A stretch of DNA of 64,000 nt, taken from Podospora comata. Its lineage: Eukaryota; Ascomycota; Sordariomycetes; Sordariales; Podosporaceae. The stretch is taken from positions 3,331,001 through 3,395,000 of the forward strand of contig CP071495.1 of assembly GCA_017354895.1 (NCBI GenBank), read 5' to 3'. The position numbers and the translations under genes were made by a program. Below the pieces are notes generated by a model. It was not told the DNA's origin, searched no databases, and worked only from the letters and a program-made list of their open reading frames with translations. Shown here piece after piece: positions 12,090 through 24,920 of this stretch (position 1 is its first letter; each line of letters starts with the position of its first letter).

Positions 12090-13896
12090 TTACTCTTGCT
12101 TGTCGGAATTAGCCACCCTCCACGCGACCCCAAACCTCTGCACGATCCAAGCGAGCGGGAAACACAGAAACACAATGCCAGCGTAGATGCCAAAACATGC
12201 CGCCGGCCCGACATGTTCAACCATCGGCTGCAAAACGGCCACAGCACCGGCCGCAACGAGACATCTGACCAGATTACTGGCTGCCTGGGCGGTGGCAGAT
12301 CTGTTCATGTTGAGATCTGTCAGGAGGGTCCCACACAGCTGTACAACATTACGATCAGTACCAGGTAGGAGGGAAAACTCTGGGAAACATACCACAAAGG
12401 TTGCGGCGGTTGAGGTGCCGGTCAAGAGTTGCATAAGAAGCGTCACGGCAAGGTGCTATAAGGAAATTGTCAGTTCTCAGAAGAATGCAGACAACAAACG
12501 AACAGACACTTACTGCCCTGAACTTCAACGCTAGACCATATCCTATGATCCCCAAAACAGTGATGGCATGAAGTGTGTAGACGCCCTCTAATCTGGTCTT
12601 TTCGAGAGGAAAGACGGGAGAGTTCTTGTCGAAATCTTCATCTCCACCTCTTTTGACCGTCCTCTTGTAATTCCAGTCAACAAATCTTCCTGCTATCACG
12701 TTAGCCCGCGCCCCTCCCCTGACCAAGTAAAGAAGCAACTCACCAGCAAAAAAGCTCCCAAACCCACCACCAACCCCACTAGGTAAATACACCAGTCCAG
12801 CCTGCAGATAACTCAATCCATAAGTTTCCGTGGCCTGAGCATCCAAACTCGTCTGCAGCGCCGCCTTGACAGCATAGTTGATCGCCGTAATCAAAATCAC
12901 CACCAACGACCCCCTATCCGCCAGCACCGGCAAACAAGCCAGCGGATTCGGAAACCTAAACTTCCTCTCCTCTCCCCCCTCCCTCTCCATCTTCTCCCCA
13001 ACAACCACCGCTTCCGTGCCTTTCTTCCCCTTCCTCTCCTTGAAGTAAAACACACTCCAAAAGCTCTGATAAACCCACCCTTCCACCCTCCTCGATCCAT
13101 CACCCACCAGCCCCCTCTGCGTCTCCGGCAAGAATATCAAAATCACAATGAACCACGATCCAGTTAGGATAACCAAAAACCAGAAAATCCACCTCCACCC
13201 CAACCCCTGGGTCAACCCACCCCCAACCACCGGCCCGAGACTGGTAGCAACATCGGTCATCAACAGCAAAACCCCCACCAACCCCCCCCTCTCCTCCGCG
13301 ACCGCAACATCAGCAATAACCCCGTACCCGCCCCCGTAAAGCCCGCTCCCTCCCGCACTCTGCACCATCCTCAAAACCAACAACCCCTCCCACCTTTCCA
13401 CAACCGAGATCCCAACGTTGGCTGATATCATGAGACTGAACATGAGCATATAAACCGGCCTTCGTCCACTCTGGTCAGCCATGTCGCCCATGAATGCCGG
13501 CGCTATGCCGGCGATGATGAGATAGGAGGTAATTGTCAGTTGGATCAACCCCAGCGAAACCCCAAACGATTCCGACAAAGGGACAAGAGCGGGGTAGTAA
13601 ATGAACGAGGAGAGCGTGGAGAACATGGCAGCGAAAGAGACGAGGAGGGTAACCACGAGTTTTTGACGGGGAGAAAAGATGGAATACGGGGGTGGGGGTT
13701 CAAGATTGGGGTTGAAGTCATTTTGCATGGGTGGTTTGGGATCAAACGGGGGAAAGTCGGGCTTGGAGGGGAGGATCGCGATGGTGGTGGTGAGTTCTGG
13801 GGCGGAGGAGTTTGCGCTGCTGGTGCCGGGACGGCTGGAGGCGGGGGTGGAGGAGGTGAGAGGTGGTTTGAGGACTGAGGTGCCTAGTGATGCCAT
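12090..13896 (-). CDS. MFS transporter, DHA1 drug:H+ antiporter type
   Basis: Four exons (13896-12744, 12689-12514, 12455-12393, 12338-12090) join in frame to 546 residues. After an N-terminal Pro-rich cytosolic tail (~85 residues) come about twelve hydrophobic segments split by a charged central loop near residues 290-330. DHA1 hallmarks are present: motif A GDMADQSGRRPVY after TM2, and motif C GPVVGGGLTQGLGWRW in TM5, typical of proton antiporters. It resembles the QDR/FLR1 multidrug group, so it probably exports toxic or endogenous small molecules at the plasma membrane; the substrate is unknown. The last two introns are 54-58 bp with CTGAC/TTATAG-type ends. The ATG at 13896 is preferred over a more upstream in-frame one because the extra leader is cysteine-rich and unlike this family. 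Confidence 0.88.
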
Positions 13897-14491
13897 CTTC
13901 CTGTGTTGTTGAACGTCGACAATGTTGAAACCAGAAGTGTCAACCACCCAGGTGCAACAACAAACCAAGATATGCACTTCTGCTGCCCAAGAAAGAAACA
14001 GGCCTGCTTTTGTTGGCACCCCCTCCTATTATTACCAGACAAAAAGTGCAGTTGGTCCGGTGTGCGGCCTCAAGCGGTGGCCGTCATCCGGGGCGGCGCA
14101 GTTGTTCCGGGTGACTTGCGAATCACAACACCCAACGCTGCGCCGGGGAGCCGGGGACTTGCATACCCAAAAGGGTTCCGGCATGCATGAGGTGCAGTAA
14201 TGTCACGGATACCGTCCCTGCTGCCGATACCCGGCCCGAGGGCTCAGTTGGTGGCATGCTCCTTGTGATCAAACTTGTTCTGATGCGGGGATTAGAGGAG
14301 AGATGGCATTTCTAGGCAACGGAAAATTACTTTCATTATGTATTGTTGAAACTGAAGTAGATGTTCATAAATACTCCACCCTAGACAAAATGTGGAGTTG
14401 CCTTGATCAAAGATATGCACCCTTACTCCTAGTCAGCACCATTAGCTTCCACACGACCTCTCTCTACTGCCCATTGACACGCTACATTAGC
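13897..14491. other. Intergenic region, transporter promoter
   Basis: Upstream of the MFS gene (-) and downstream of the fructosamine-kinase-like stop. No coding or RNA feature seen. Confidence 0.5.
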
Positions 14492-15691
14492 TCAGAGACG
14501 AGATTGATAAGTAGAAGTCTGAGGACCACTCTTAGCAGCTTCCTCGGCCTCGACTTTGTCTACCAGCAGCTTCATATTGCTCACAACGCTGAGAAATCGT
14601 TAGCACATCATGGATAGACTGCGGTGGATTTCTTTACTCACATCTCGCGGAGCTTGTGATCGTGCGGATACAAGGTTGACAGTAGAATCTGGTTCCTCAG
14701 CATGTAGAGGGTATTCCTGCTGTCAACATCCTCCTCGGGTTCCGAAATAGGTACGTGCTTCCAGTACTCCTTCAAATACGGTTTGCCGAGTGGGTACCGT
14801 GGGTTGCGAAAAACCCCCAAATCAACTTCGTTATGCCCCCACATGGCACAGGCATCGTAGACACAGACCGTCTCGCCATCAGTTTGATACTTGACGTTGC
14901 CAGGCCAGAGGTCAGCGTGAATAAGACAAGGCGTTACTGAACGTCCATCGCTCTCCAATGGTCGCAGAAACCGAGGAAGAACCTTTTCGAAGAACAAAGG
15001 CCGTAGTCTCTCTAGCTCAGCATGGTGCTCCCCATCATGGGCAGCATCTTCACGCTGGAGAAAGTCCTTCATTTGTCGTGTCCAGTACTCCTCCCAAGTG
15101 CCCGTCCAGCTGTTGTCCTGCTCCAGGTTGCCAAATCTGGTGTTGACGGGAAACCCAAACTTGCCGTCGGGGGACTTGCCCATGCTGCGGGAGTGCAAGG
15201 CCGCAATGGCTGTCATGTAGGACTCGGGACGGGGAATATCGTCCTCGATCATCTCGATGAATTCAGCCAGGAAGAAGTGCCTGTCTGGACGGGATTTGTA
15301 GGAGCCCTTCTTGACCGGGCGGGGCACGTGCTCTGGGATAAACTCGTAGGTGGTGTTTTCGGAGGTCCAGGCGGATTCCATCAGTTCTAGGCCTTCTTTG
15401 CCAGAAGCTTCCTGTACGATTGTCAGTCATCGATACACAATACTTGTTTCTGGGTTAGCAACCTTCTCAAAAAACACCTGACTGCTTCCATCCGGCATGG
15501 AGACCTCGATCCGAAAGGTGTTGCAATAGTCACTCATCCCAGACGGGGTCACAGAGACCACCTTACCACCCTCAGGGAGGGCTGGTGATGTTAGTACTCA
15601 TAGTGGGTGGTGTAATTTGAATAAGGGACAACATACCGGCAAGAAGGTTCTCATCCAGCTTCTCCTCCACGTTTCTCACATCAGTAGCCAT
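14492..15691 (-). CDS. Fructosamine/ketosamine-3-kinase family protein
   Basis: Four exons (15691-15637, 15581-15463, 15411-14642, 14588-14492) give 346 residues. The aminoglycoside-phosphotransferase-like kinase fold is recognised by the catalytic loop H223-A-D225-LWPGN and the metal-binding D244 in YDACAMWGHNEVDLG. FRIEV and FFLAEFIEMIED in the N-lobe fit the usual strands. Fructosamine-3-kinases phosphorylate sugars glycated onto protein lysines and so trigger deglycation, in the cytosol. Fungal versions are often annotated this way without biochemical proof, so choline-kinase-like substrates remain possible. The last exon adds a hydrophilic tail of about 30 residues after a gtgagt donor that interrupts codon I/M at the end of exon 3. 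Confidence 0.88.
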
Positions 15692-17048
15692 TGCGTTCAA
15701 GATTCAACTTGTGATGATCCGATCTACAACCAAGGGATATCAACAGTAAACAAGAGACAGAATAAAAGCAGACAAACCGCGGTCTAGACTGTGAGGGGTC
15801 ATCTGTCTTTTAGTCATAGCTCGCTTGGAAACTGGACACGCGCCTTGTTCCCGGTGAGGGGGAAGAGCACCAACCCATGTTGATGCTTGACCGAACAAGG
15901 CGACCATTTGGGAGCCGTGGATGCTATCATGGCCCACAATAATTGCTCAAGATGTGCTCGGATGAGGTTAGCAAGGGTTTGCGGGTTGGGCCGTCGGGGG
16001 ATGTGGTGCAGGTATGTTTGGATGACGGCCAATTGCTGGTCGTTGTTTCGGCCCCCCAACTTGGTCCAATGGTCACCTGCCGGCGTTTCACATGTTGGCT
16101 AAGCAGATCACCAACATTGAATACTGTGCGAGAAAAACAAAGATAGGCGCAAGAGTTGGCGAAGAATTCAGTATTTGTAAAGAAGTTATTTCGGGAATTT
16201 GGAAGACAAGAAAGCAATGGTGACGGGACTGCGGGGCACCTGCCAATGGTCATTCTTTGGGGGCGAGTTTGCGTTCCTTTTCTTTCGAGTAGATTGATGG
16301 CTAATTCCGCTTCTTGTCTGCCATTTTGTGCGCGATGTTTCCTCGAAAAAAAAAATGAAAAATCAGCCATGATCTGGAAATCTCTTGTCGATGCGTCTTC
16401 CGGGTTATCCTCCTGGGGTCCCCCACACTGTTCTACCTGCAGGCCAAGTTTACAGGCCAAACCCCAAAGGATCACTGCCACCAGCAAGCGGCGCAGGCCC
16501 TTCAATACCCGATGGGCACAACTGCACGCCAAACCCAGTCTGAGACCCAAAGACCGTTTCAAGCAGTCCATCGTGAAGCACATATCCAGCAATGCCCCTT
16601 GCCTTGTCCCCCACATTCTTGCTTTTACTCGCTGATAGATGGACTCGCTAGCCCAATTGACCGGAAAGGGACCACCTCAGACTGTGCTCACCGAGTGGCC
16701 TCGAACGCGGGAAACACCAAGCTCGCCTTCTCTCGGCCGTCTATACCAATGAAGCTGCTCACAATGGATCGGTTGTCTCGGGGCTTTGGGTGTCCCGATG
16801 GGCGTTGTGGAGACTGGGTCTAGACTCTTGACGTGATGGTTCCCACCTGTCGTCTTTTTTTCTCCTCTACCAAAGCTTTGTTTCAATGCCAATTCTGATC
16901 TTGCACATGATATTCGTGATACTGTGGTGATCTCAGTGAAAGCGGCTGATCACTCATGACATACACCACTCAATACTACCTTGCTCATTGATATCACAGG
17001 TTACCCTTCTGCAGCTCAACAGACAACAGGAAAGACAATACTACAACA
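15692..17048. other. Divergent promoter region, kinase-like / NLR gene
   Basis: 1.36 kb between the fructosamine-kinase-like start (-) and the NLR start (+). Open frames on both strands overlap each other and have no domain. No RNA gene seen. Confidence 0.5.
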
Positions 17049-20000
17049 ATGTTCGCGTCTCATGTAAGTCACTGGTGTTCTCATGGGTACACAGCGTTGA
17101 CTGACATATACCAGGCTCAAACCTGGCAAGCATCCTCAACATGGAGTACCGAAGACAGAGATCGCCTGGGTGTGCCCAATCTCCCCGGACCGGGAGACAA
17201 GGATCGATTACCGTCACCAAGTAGGCTTCGGGGCAGATTGCAAAGCTTGAGAAGAGCATCATCTCCAGGAGCGCGGTCCAACACACCGTCTCCAGAGAAT
17301 TCGAAAGGGGCGCTGGGGCTGACATTACTGCATGACCCATCGGAGCCGCGGGTTGATTTCGTATTTGTGAGCAGCTCCTAACTCTTATCTACAGCCCTTA
17401 CTAATATATACTACAGGTCCACGGACTGAACGGTGGCTCAAAGAGATCATGGAGCGCCTCATCAGACCCGACAACATTCTGGCCCAAAGAGTGGTTGCCA
17501 TCAGAGGCGGGCTTCAAGCACGTTCGCATCCACAGTTTCGGCTATGACTCGGACTGGTCAAAATCACAGCAAAGCTCCCTGACCATCCACGATTTCGGAC
17601 AAGCTTTATTGGCAGATTTGTACAACGCGCCACATCTTAAGAAGAATGGAAATGTAAGTCGCTTCTACCTAGACTTTTGACACCGAAACCTGGAGCTGAC
17701 ATAGACACAGACGCCTATCGTCCTGGTTGCTCATAGTATGGGTGGTCTTGTTGTTAAGAAGGCATATCTCCTAGCTAGAAGAGACCCGATTTACGCCGAC
17801 ATTGCCGGCAGGATTCACAGTCTTTACTTCTTGGGAACTCCCCACAGAGGCGCTGATTCCAGTTCCTTTGTCTCAACATTTATTGCAATGTCGCTCGGCT
17901 CTGGATCCAAGGCCTTTGTCAAAGAGCTCATCCCAGGATCAGGGACATTACAGGTGAGCTTGAAGTCCGCTAGTATTCTCTCTCGGCATGCTGATGCTGA
18001 CAACCCAGGCTATCAATGACGAATTTAGACATGTGTGTAGCGATGTTGGACTGTGGTCTTTCTTCGAAGGTATTCCTACCGCCGCAGGGCCAACCAATGT
18101 TATGGTAGTAGAAAAAGAGTCTGCTGTGATGGGTATGTTGCTCTGCTGCCAAACAAATGACCTGGGAACTAACACCTGCTAGGGCTACCCGGGGAGCACA
18201 CTCAGTATCTACAAGCCGACCATCGTCGTCTGGTCAAGTTTGACTCGACCGAGGACCCGAATTACAACATTCTCCTTCGTTGCTTCAACACAACAATCGA
18301 AGAGATTGAAAAGGAGTGTAAGTGCATACTCTTGTAGTTGAATTATGATAGCAGCTGACAAAAGCAGATATCTCCGACAAGTTTGACAACCACAGGGCTC
18401 AGATCAAACAAATAGCCAGCACATTTGATATTGCAGAACGTCCAGATGGCGACTTTATGCGGGTCTACGACAGACTGCACCAAGGATCCTGCGAATGGTT
18501 AACCTCCCACCCATCGTTCCTTGAATGGCTGGAGTTGGACCTCATGGACGCCAATCCTACCATCAAAGCCATTACAGCCGGTCCCACCAAAGTCACTCCT
18601 CGATTCTTGTGGCTCAATGGCCCACCGGGATCTGGAAAGTCTGTGGCTTCTACACATGTTATCAAATACCTCGAATCCTTCAACCTCGACTGTGCCTACT
18701 TCTTCTTCAAGAACAACGAAAAGCCCAGTCTGACCCAGCTCCTCCTATCACTGGCTCTTCAGATGGCCGAGTCCAACTTCCAGGTCCGACACACATTCCT
18801 GTCCATGATAGAGGAGGGAGAAGTGGTTGATTGTCACAGCGATCATGTTATGGTGTGGAACAACATTTTCCTTGGGCGGATCTTCAAAATGGCATTTTCT
18901 CAACCACAGTACTGGGTGATTGATGCTTTGGACGAGTGTCAATCACGACTGCTGACGACCTTGGTCGCGATGCTTGCGAGAATCGAGCCGACAGTCCCAC
19001 TGAGAATCCTCATTACCAGCCGGCCCAACGGTCATGTGGAAAGGTTGCTGAATCAGGAGCGAGTGCTGAGAAGCGAGATACACACTGGCCAAGCGGCGTC
19101 ATTGAGAGATATCGAGGCCTTCGTAAGGGCGAGGCTTTCGCCCACCATCATCGAAGACTTCCATGAACAAGACCAAGATGAGAGCGACCTGGTAGCGGAG
19201 ATCATCGAAAAGTCAAATGGGATATTTCTATGGGCTTCCCTTATTATGACGCGTCTAGATGACGCTCATAGCATCGAAGCGATGAGAAATACCCTGAACC
19301 AAGTCCCAAAGGAGATGAGTGGAATGTACAACGACATTCTGAAGAACATTATTGAGTCTCCAAATGCGGAGCTGGCACAGTGCATTCTCACCTGGGTGGT
19401 TTGTGCTCGCAAGCCCCTGACAACTGATGAACTGAGAGAAGCAGTCAGGCTGGATATTAACCAGACGCTTAGGACGTCGGACAGATTTGCCCAGATATGT
19501 GGCAACATGATTACTGTCGACAACAACTACGTCCAAGTCATGCATCAGACAGTCAAGGAGTTTCTTACTGGCGAGCAATCGGACTACTACATACCTCGTG
19601 CCGGGTCTCACGCTCGTATAGCAGAACTTTGCCTTACCCACCTCAACGGACGCAATTTCAACCCCCCTCGAACTCGCCGTGTGCCTTCGTTCAAAAACAA
19701 CAGTGCTGGCGCCAACGACACGGCCTTCGACGAGTATGCATGTGCCAACTTCAGTTACCACCTCGCACATTGCTCGCCTTCGGAGGAGACACTGGAGTTG
19801 CTGCCACTTCTCGGATCTTTTTTCTCGTCCAACATCTTGACGTGGATTGAGCGCATTGCGAAAACGGGCCGTTTGGCACTCATCATGCGAACGATACAGA
19901 ACCTGAAGGCGTACCTCAAGAAGCAGGTAGCCACCTGCTCGCCCATCGACTCTGATTACCAACTTGTTTCACGCTTTGTCGAAGATCTACTGAGGCTGTC

Positions 20001-22407
20001 AGCCATCTACGGCCCGAATCTCGTCAACACCCCTTCATGCATTTATTCTCTCGTCCCATTGCTTTGTCCAACTTCCAGCATCATTCACTGGAAATTTGCT
20101 AGAACGCAGTTCAGGCAGAAGGTCATATGCAATTTCAATACCGATTGGGACGAGCGGCTGAGCTCGCTTTCGTTTGCCACTAGAGTCATGTCCATTGCTT
20201 GCGGTGATCAATTCTTTGCCATCGGCCTTGGAGATGGAGTGGTCAAGGTGTATCGTCAAAGTACTTTCGAGCTTCTCAACACTTTCAGACATGGTGAGCC
20301 TGTCCGCAAGCTGGCAAACGGCCACTTGACGGGTATCCTGGTTACTGCTGGCCTCAAGACGGTGAAGGTTTGGGGTCCGAGACAGACTCTGCTCTGGAGT
20401 GTCAACGTACCCGAGCAACCACTCAGTATTGAGTTCAGCCCAGACGACTCCAAGATTTATGTGCCACTGAGAAGTGGAGAGGTCTATGTATACAGGTCCA
20501 AGGGCGGCGCTCGTCTAGACTGCCTAGCACTAACCGACGAAGACGGCTCTAGCTCTTCCTCCTCGGATTCGGAGTCTGATGGCGAAGGTGGAGAAAGGTA
20601 CAAACCCAACAACCAGAAGAAGACTAATCCCATGTTGGTCAAGATATGCCCATCGCTGGGAATCGCTGCTGTCGCCTACCGCAGCTCACACCTTCAAGTG
20701 TCTTATTACGACAACGAAGACGGGATGGAAGCATTTGAGAAGGAGGGGTATGAAGATGGTCAAGGCCTACCGTCCCAGGTGTTGGATGTTGCATTCAATC
20801 CGAACGTTGAGCAGAGTTTGATGGCTGTTGCATACCAGGACGGAGATCTAGTCACCTTTGATCCATGGACGCTTCAGCAAAAAAGCACGCACCATCTCAA
20901 TGCCCACACACTGGCGGCTTCTCCCGACGGGCAAACCTTGGCTGCTGGAGATAGCGAGTGTGTTATCACTCTCTTCGCATTCTACGGGTTGAGGCAGTTG
21001 TGTCGAATCGAATCGATGGACGAAAGAATCATGGGTATTGTCTTCGCTTCCAGCAGCCTTAGATTCTTTGACTTGAGGGGAAATACCTGCAACGTTTGGG
21101 AGCCGTCAGTTCTCATCAAGAAGAACCTAACGGATGACGGCTCGAGTGATGTCACCGACGACTACTTCACCTCGACCTCTTCCAACTTAGTATGCACGCG
21201 AACGTTTGAGGGGAGCAACGAGATAACTGTGATGGCTCAGGCTGGAGACTCAGATTTTGTCTTTTGTGGCCGTGAAGAGGGCGCTATTACACTGCACGAT
21301 ATTACCACTGGAAAGGTATGCGCGGAGTTTCAATTCCACGCACGCATGGTTGAGATCCGGCATCTCGAGTGGCATGCGCAGTCGAAAGTTTTGTTCAGTG
21401 TTGATGCTTCGCGAAGATGCATTGCAACAAGGATTACTCTTCCGAGGTTATCATCTTCAAAGTCAACAAGTCCAGGGGAGAAGCTCAAACAAGAACTTGG
21501 GCAGCAAAGCCCGCAGTTCGAGCATATCCTTGACTTTCGAGCGTCGGATCATGTCTTGCAGGCTCTCATCAGTCCCGATGGGACGTCATTCCTAGTATCG
21601 ACCCAGTCAGGAGAGGAGATGCACACCATTTCCACCGTTGAAGGCGAGCCAAAACAAGAGCCCACCGTTATTCAAACAACAAACTCTATGGGCCCTGCCC
21701 GATGGCTCGCCCATCCCACCGACTCTGACCGACTGCTGCTGTTTGACCACGACATGCTCCACGTATTCCTCTGGAAGACGCTTGAACGGCAGAGTCCGCC
21801 AAATGGCATAATTATCCATCCCCCCCCCGAACTATCTCACAGCCGTGACTTTATCCTCTCCGACGATTGGCTCTCACGACCAGGTCTTTCCACAATCTAC
21901 CAAACAATTGACATGCCAACCACCTCTTCGAAACTCTCCTCGGTCCCAGAGACAGGCTTTCTCACCCTTGACCTCTCCAAGATATCTCCCGTCAGCCCAG
22001 CCCCCAGTGTCGAGGTGTCCCTCATCACCCGCAAACTCCTCTCCCCGATCAAATCAATACTCGGCTTGCATAAATCCACTCTGTACTTCATCTCAGGTCA
22101 CGGCTGGGTCTGCTCGATCTCTCTTAAGAACTTGCCATCTTCCAAATCATACACAAGACACTTCTTCATCCCGTCTGTCTGGCAAACGGCAGATGGGCAG
22201 GGCCCAATGGCAAAGGTTGTGAGCAAAGGGTCGTCGGTTGCGATGGTGTACAGGGATGAGGTTGTGGTGCTGAGTGGGTTCTTGGAGTTTGAGCACAAGA
22301 CTGTTTTCGGGGTTTGTGATGATATCACTGAGTTGGGAGGTAGTGACGAGGAAGGAGAGGCAGCAGGAAGGGACGGTGTGCCGGTTATTACTAGGACTAT
22401 GAGCTGA
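17049..22407 (+). CDS. NLR-like receptor: SesB-type hydrolase + NACHT + beta-propeller
   Basis: Seven exons (17049-17063, 17115-17366, 17417-17653, 17711-17953, 18009-18132, 18183-18317, 18368-22407) join in frame to 1681 residues. The N-terminal domain (~85-330) is an alpha/beta-hydrolase of the SesB/DUF676 kind: oxyanion segment VHGLNGGS at 90-97, nucleophile elbow AHSMGG with Ser177, likely catalytic His304 in QADHRR, and the family signatures HSFGYDSDW and LGTPHRG. The NACHT NTPase follows, with Walker A GPPGSGKS at 420-427 and Walker B VIDALDEC near 519-526. The C-terminal ~750 residues are beta-rich with weak WD-like repeats and an acidic Ser patch. Such proteins act as STAND receptors in fungal non-self recognition: the propeller would sense, NACHT would oligomerise, and the hydrolase would be the effector. 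An HET gene follows on the same strand. Confidence 0.92.
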
Positions 22408-22835
22408 TAATTCGTGCATGAGAAGATGGGATAGAATGTGCAGGGATGGAATAATGCAGGAATGGTATGGGTGAGGGGATAAGTGCAGGATTGTCGTGGG
22501 TGAAACATGACTCGGGTATATGTGGGGCTTATTTTCTTTGTAATGGGGTAAGTAACTTTGCTGGCTTGGCTTATCAAAGTCAGGGCTTTTCAAATAAGAC
22601 TGTAGATAAGATTTCAGGTGAGAAGGCAGATGATAATATCAGCAAGATATACATAAGATTTTAGGCCCTTGGGTGGATACGAAACTGACCTTGACCATAA
22701 ATGTCTCAAGAGTAAGCTGCGGGGTTAGGCATCTACCAAAGTTTTTCTTCGGGTACCTCTATCCTGCCCATTTTACCTTAAAAGCTAAGATATTCCATGA
22801 TGAAAGTCTCCACCATTACACTACCCTAGACAGCC
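22408..22835. other. Intergenic region between NLR and HET genes
   Basis: 428 bp, A/T-richer than the genes. It holds the NLR 3' UTR and the HET promoter. No further feature. Confidence 0.6.
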
Positions 22836-24920
22836 ATGTCTTTACCATCGTCAGATTTTCGCAACATCCGTAACTGGATCCGCAATTGCGACCGCCTACA
22901 CACCAATTGCCCACCGACGCCGAATCAGTATCGCCAACCTCACGAAATCCCGTCATGGGTTCTTGACATACGGAATGGTTGTATCGTGCCTGGAAGCACA
23001 GCCTCCTGCTACGTGGCTCTCAGCTACGTCTGGTCGACGACTGAGAGTGAGAAGCTCACCCTCGAGCTGTGGACCGGCAACCTACGTCAGTTCCAAAAGA
23101 GCGGCTTCCTTGATGGCATGAAGCAGAGCTTCCTCCCCGAAGTTATCAGCGACGCCATCGATCTTGTCAAGCAGCTAGGGGAAAGATACCTGTGGGTTGA
23201 TCGTCTGTGTATCGTGCAAGATGGGAGGATGAAGCGAAGCGAGATCGAGAACATGGACAACATATACTCCGGAGCTTACTTCACCATCATCGCTGCTGCT
23301 TCGCCAGGCTTGTATGTCAATCTCGACCGGCGGCATCGTGCACCCATGGGGGTTTCTTTCTTCCACAGGTATCTCTACGATAAGCTCCTAAAGTCCAAAT
23401 GGGCTACGCGGGGGTGGACATTCCAGGAACAGGTTCTTTCGCGACGCTCCATCATCTTCGTGAACGGGGATGTATTTTGGGACTGTCGGAACTCTTTATG
23501 GAGCCATGAGAGCCCTGGCCCTCGGAAGGAAGCAGGCGAGGGATATGACGCATACTCTCAGAAACAGATTGATAACCATGAGATGGCGGTTACGGTGCCA
23601 TCGACCGCCTTCGCCGACTTTAGACTTTACAGAGAGCTTGTCTGCCTCTACAGCGGCCGTGACCTGACATATTCGCAGGATGTCCTGTCAGCCTTTATGG
23701 GAATCATCAACGAACTCTCACACACCTTTCCTGGTGGGTTCGTCGGTGGTCTACCTGTTCTGTTTCTGGATGCCGCGCTACTGTGGCAGTCATTCAGCAA
23801 GGGCAAACGAAGAGTCTGGACGCAAGGGAGATCCGAGGATGCGGACTTGCCCAAAACCAACCTCCCATCTTGGTCATGGTGCGGCTGGCACGCTGTTGTC
23901 GATCCGGAGAGCTTGCATGTGCGCTCTCTGGAGTGGCTACGTCCACAAATGCGGACTAAACCAATTGTGACGTGGTCAGTTTTGTCGGAGGACCTGCGCC
24001 TCGAAAGGAAACTGCCCGAGTCAAGGATTCTGGAAGACTATTGCAGACGCTTCCTGGACTGGGGCGACTGGGATATCCCTCCGGGTTGGTCACGCCACGA
24101 CATCAGGTACCCTCCTCCCAGGAATAGCACATGGACATACTGTGACACGCGCTCGCCCAAGCTCGAGCCTAATCTATTCTACACGTTCACCCACATTTCA
24201 GATCCTAGCAAGCTGTTCTGTCATCCCATCCCGATGGTGAACCCAGGAAGGAAGCCCACGGCCCACCCCCAAAACTGGCCGTACCTCCACTGTGAAGCAA
24301 CGACGGGATGTTTCAAGATCCAGTCAATTCTCAGCCGAAAGTCGTCAGCCCAAGTGAAGCGCAAGGAGTTCCGTATATCTTCGCTCCACGTGCCATTCAC
24401 GTCCCTCGACAAGTTCCACGGCGGACCGAAAGGAGAAGAATTATGTCGAGTCGTCTCCCTTGCTGATGCCGACGGCCAGCCTGCCGGGCTGTTACGAATC
24501 ATGGACGACGACACCGAGATCAGATCCGGCCAGGAGATAGAGCTGATGGCCATATCGTTGGGATCCATGGGGTGGGATGAGACATTTTCGTCGTATGAAG
24601 AACGCATCGACCTGTTGAAGTCGGCCGATTACCCACGCATGGAGCACAGTTTTGTGCGAGACCCGCCTTCGGATGATGAGGATGGTACAGGTTCCGAGAC
24701 GGCGCCGTTGACGTTTAGGCCTAGGCGTGCGGCGGCGGTAGAGACAGATCACTCGCGAGCAGCACGGCCGTGGGGACGTAAGGGGGAGGATTACCGGTTT
24801 TATAATGTTTTGTGGATTGAGCGGAGGGGTGGTATCGCGTATCGGAAGGCTGCTGGGAGGGTGGCGAGGGAGGCTTGGGAGAGGAATTGTGGGGAGAAAT
24901 TGAGTGTTATTCTTGGGTAA
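22836..24920 (+). CDS. HET-domain (heterokaryon incompatibility) protein
   Basis: A single exon of 694 residues. All three HET sub-motifs are present: CYVALSYVW at 58-66, followed by Ser where Gly is usual; LGERYLWVDRLCIVQDG at 114-130; and ATRGWTFQEQVLSRR at 190-204. SGAYFTIIAAAS lies between the second and third. The C-terminal half is typical variable sequence without a recognisable second domain. HET proteins act in the cytosol as cell-death executors when incompatible hyphae fuse; the HET fold is TIR-like. The neighbouring NLR has its own SesB-type effector, so a functional link is possible but not shown. The start is the ATG beginning MSLPSSDFRNIRNW; no intron is needed. Confidence 0.92.
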   Translation: MSLPSSDFRNIRNWIRNCDRLHTNCPPTPNQYRQPHEIPSWVLDIRNGCIVPGSTASCYVALSYVWSTTESEKLTLELWTGNLRQFQKSGFLDGMKQSFLPEVISDAIDLVKQLGERYLWVDRLCIVQDGRMKRSEIENMDNIYSGAYFTIIAAASPGLYVNLDRRHRAPMGVSFFHRYLYDKLLKSKWATRGWTFQEQVLSRRSIIFVNGDVFWDCRNSLWSHESPGPRKEAGEGYDAYSQKQIDNHEMAVTVPSTAFADFRLYRELVCLYSGRDLTYSQDVLSAFMGIINELSHTFPGGFVGGLPVLFLDAALLWQSFSKGKRRVWTQGRSEDADLPKTNLPSWSWCGWHAVVDPESLHVRSLEWLRPQMRTKPIVTWSVLSEDLRLERKLPESRILEDYCRRFLDWGDWDIPPGWSRHDIRYPPPRNSTWTYCDTRSPKLEPNLFYTFTHISDPSKLFCHPIPMVNPGRKPTAHPQNWPYLHCEATTGCFKIQSILSRKSSAQVKRKEFRISSLHVPFTSLDKFHGGPKGEELCRVVSLADADGQPAGLLRIMDDDTEIRSGQEIELMAISLGSMGWDETFSSYEERIDLLKSADYPRMEHSFVRDPPSDDEDGTGSETAPLTFRPRRAAAVETDHSRAARPWGRKGEDYRFYNVLWIERRGGIAYRKAAGRVAREAWERNCGEKLSVILG

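Noticed and set aside
12090-12460. Separate small membrane protein downstream of the transporter frame
   Set aside because: It is the last two exons of the MFS gene; splicing at 12513/12455 and 12392/12338 restores the frame and the final transmembrane segments.
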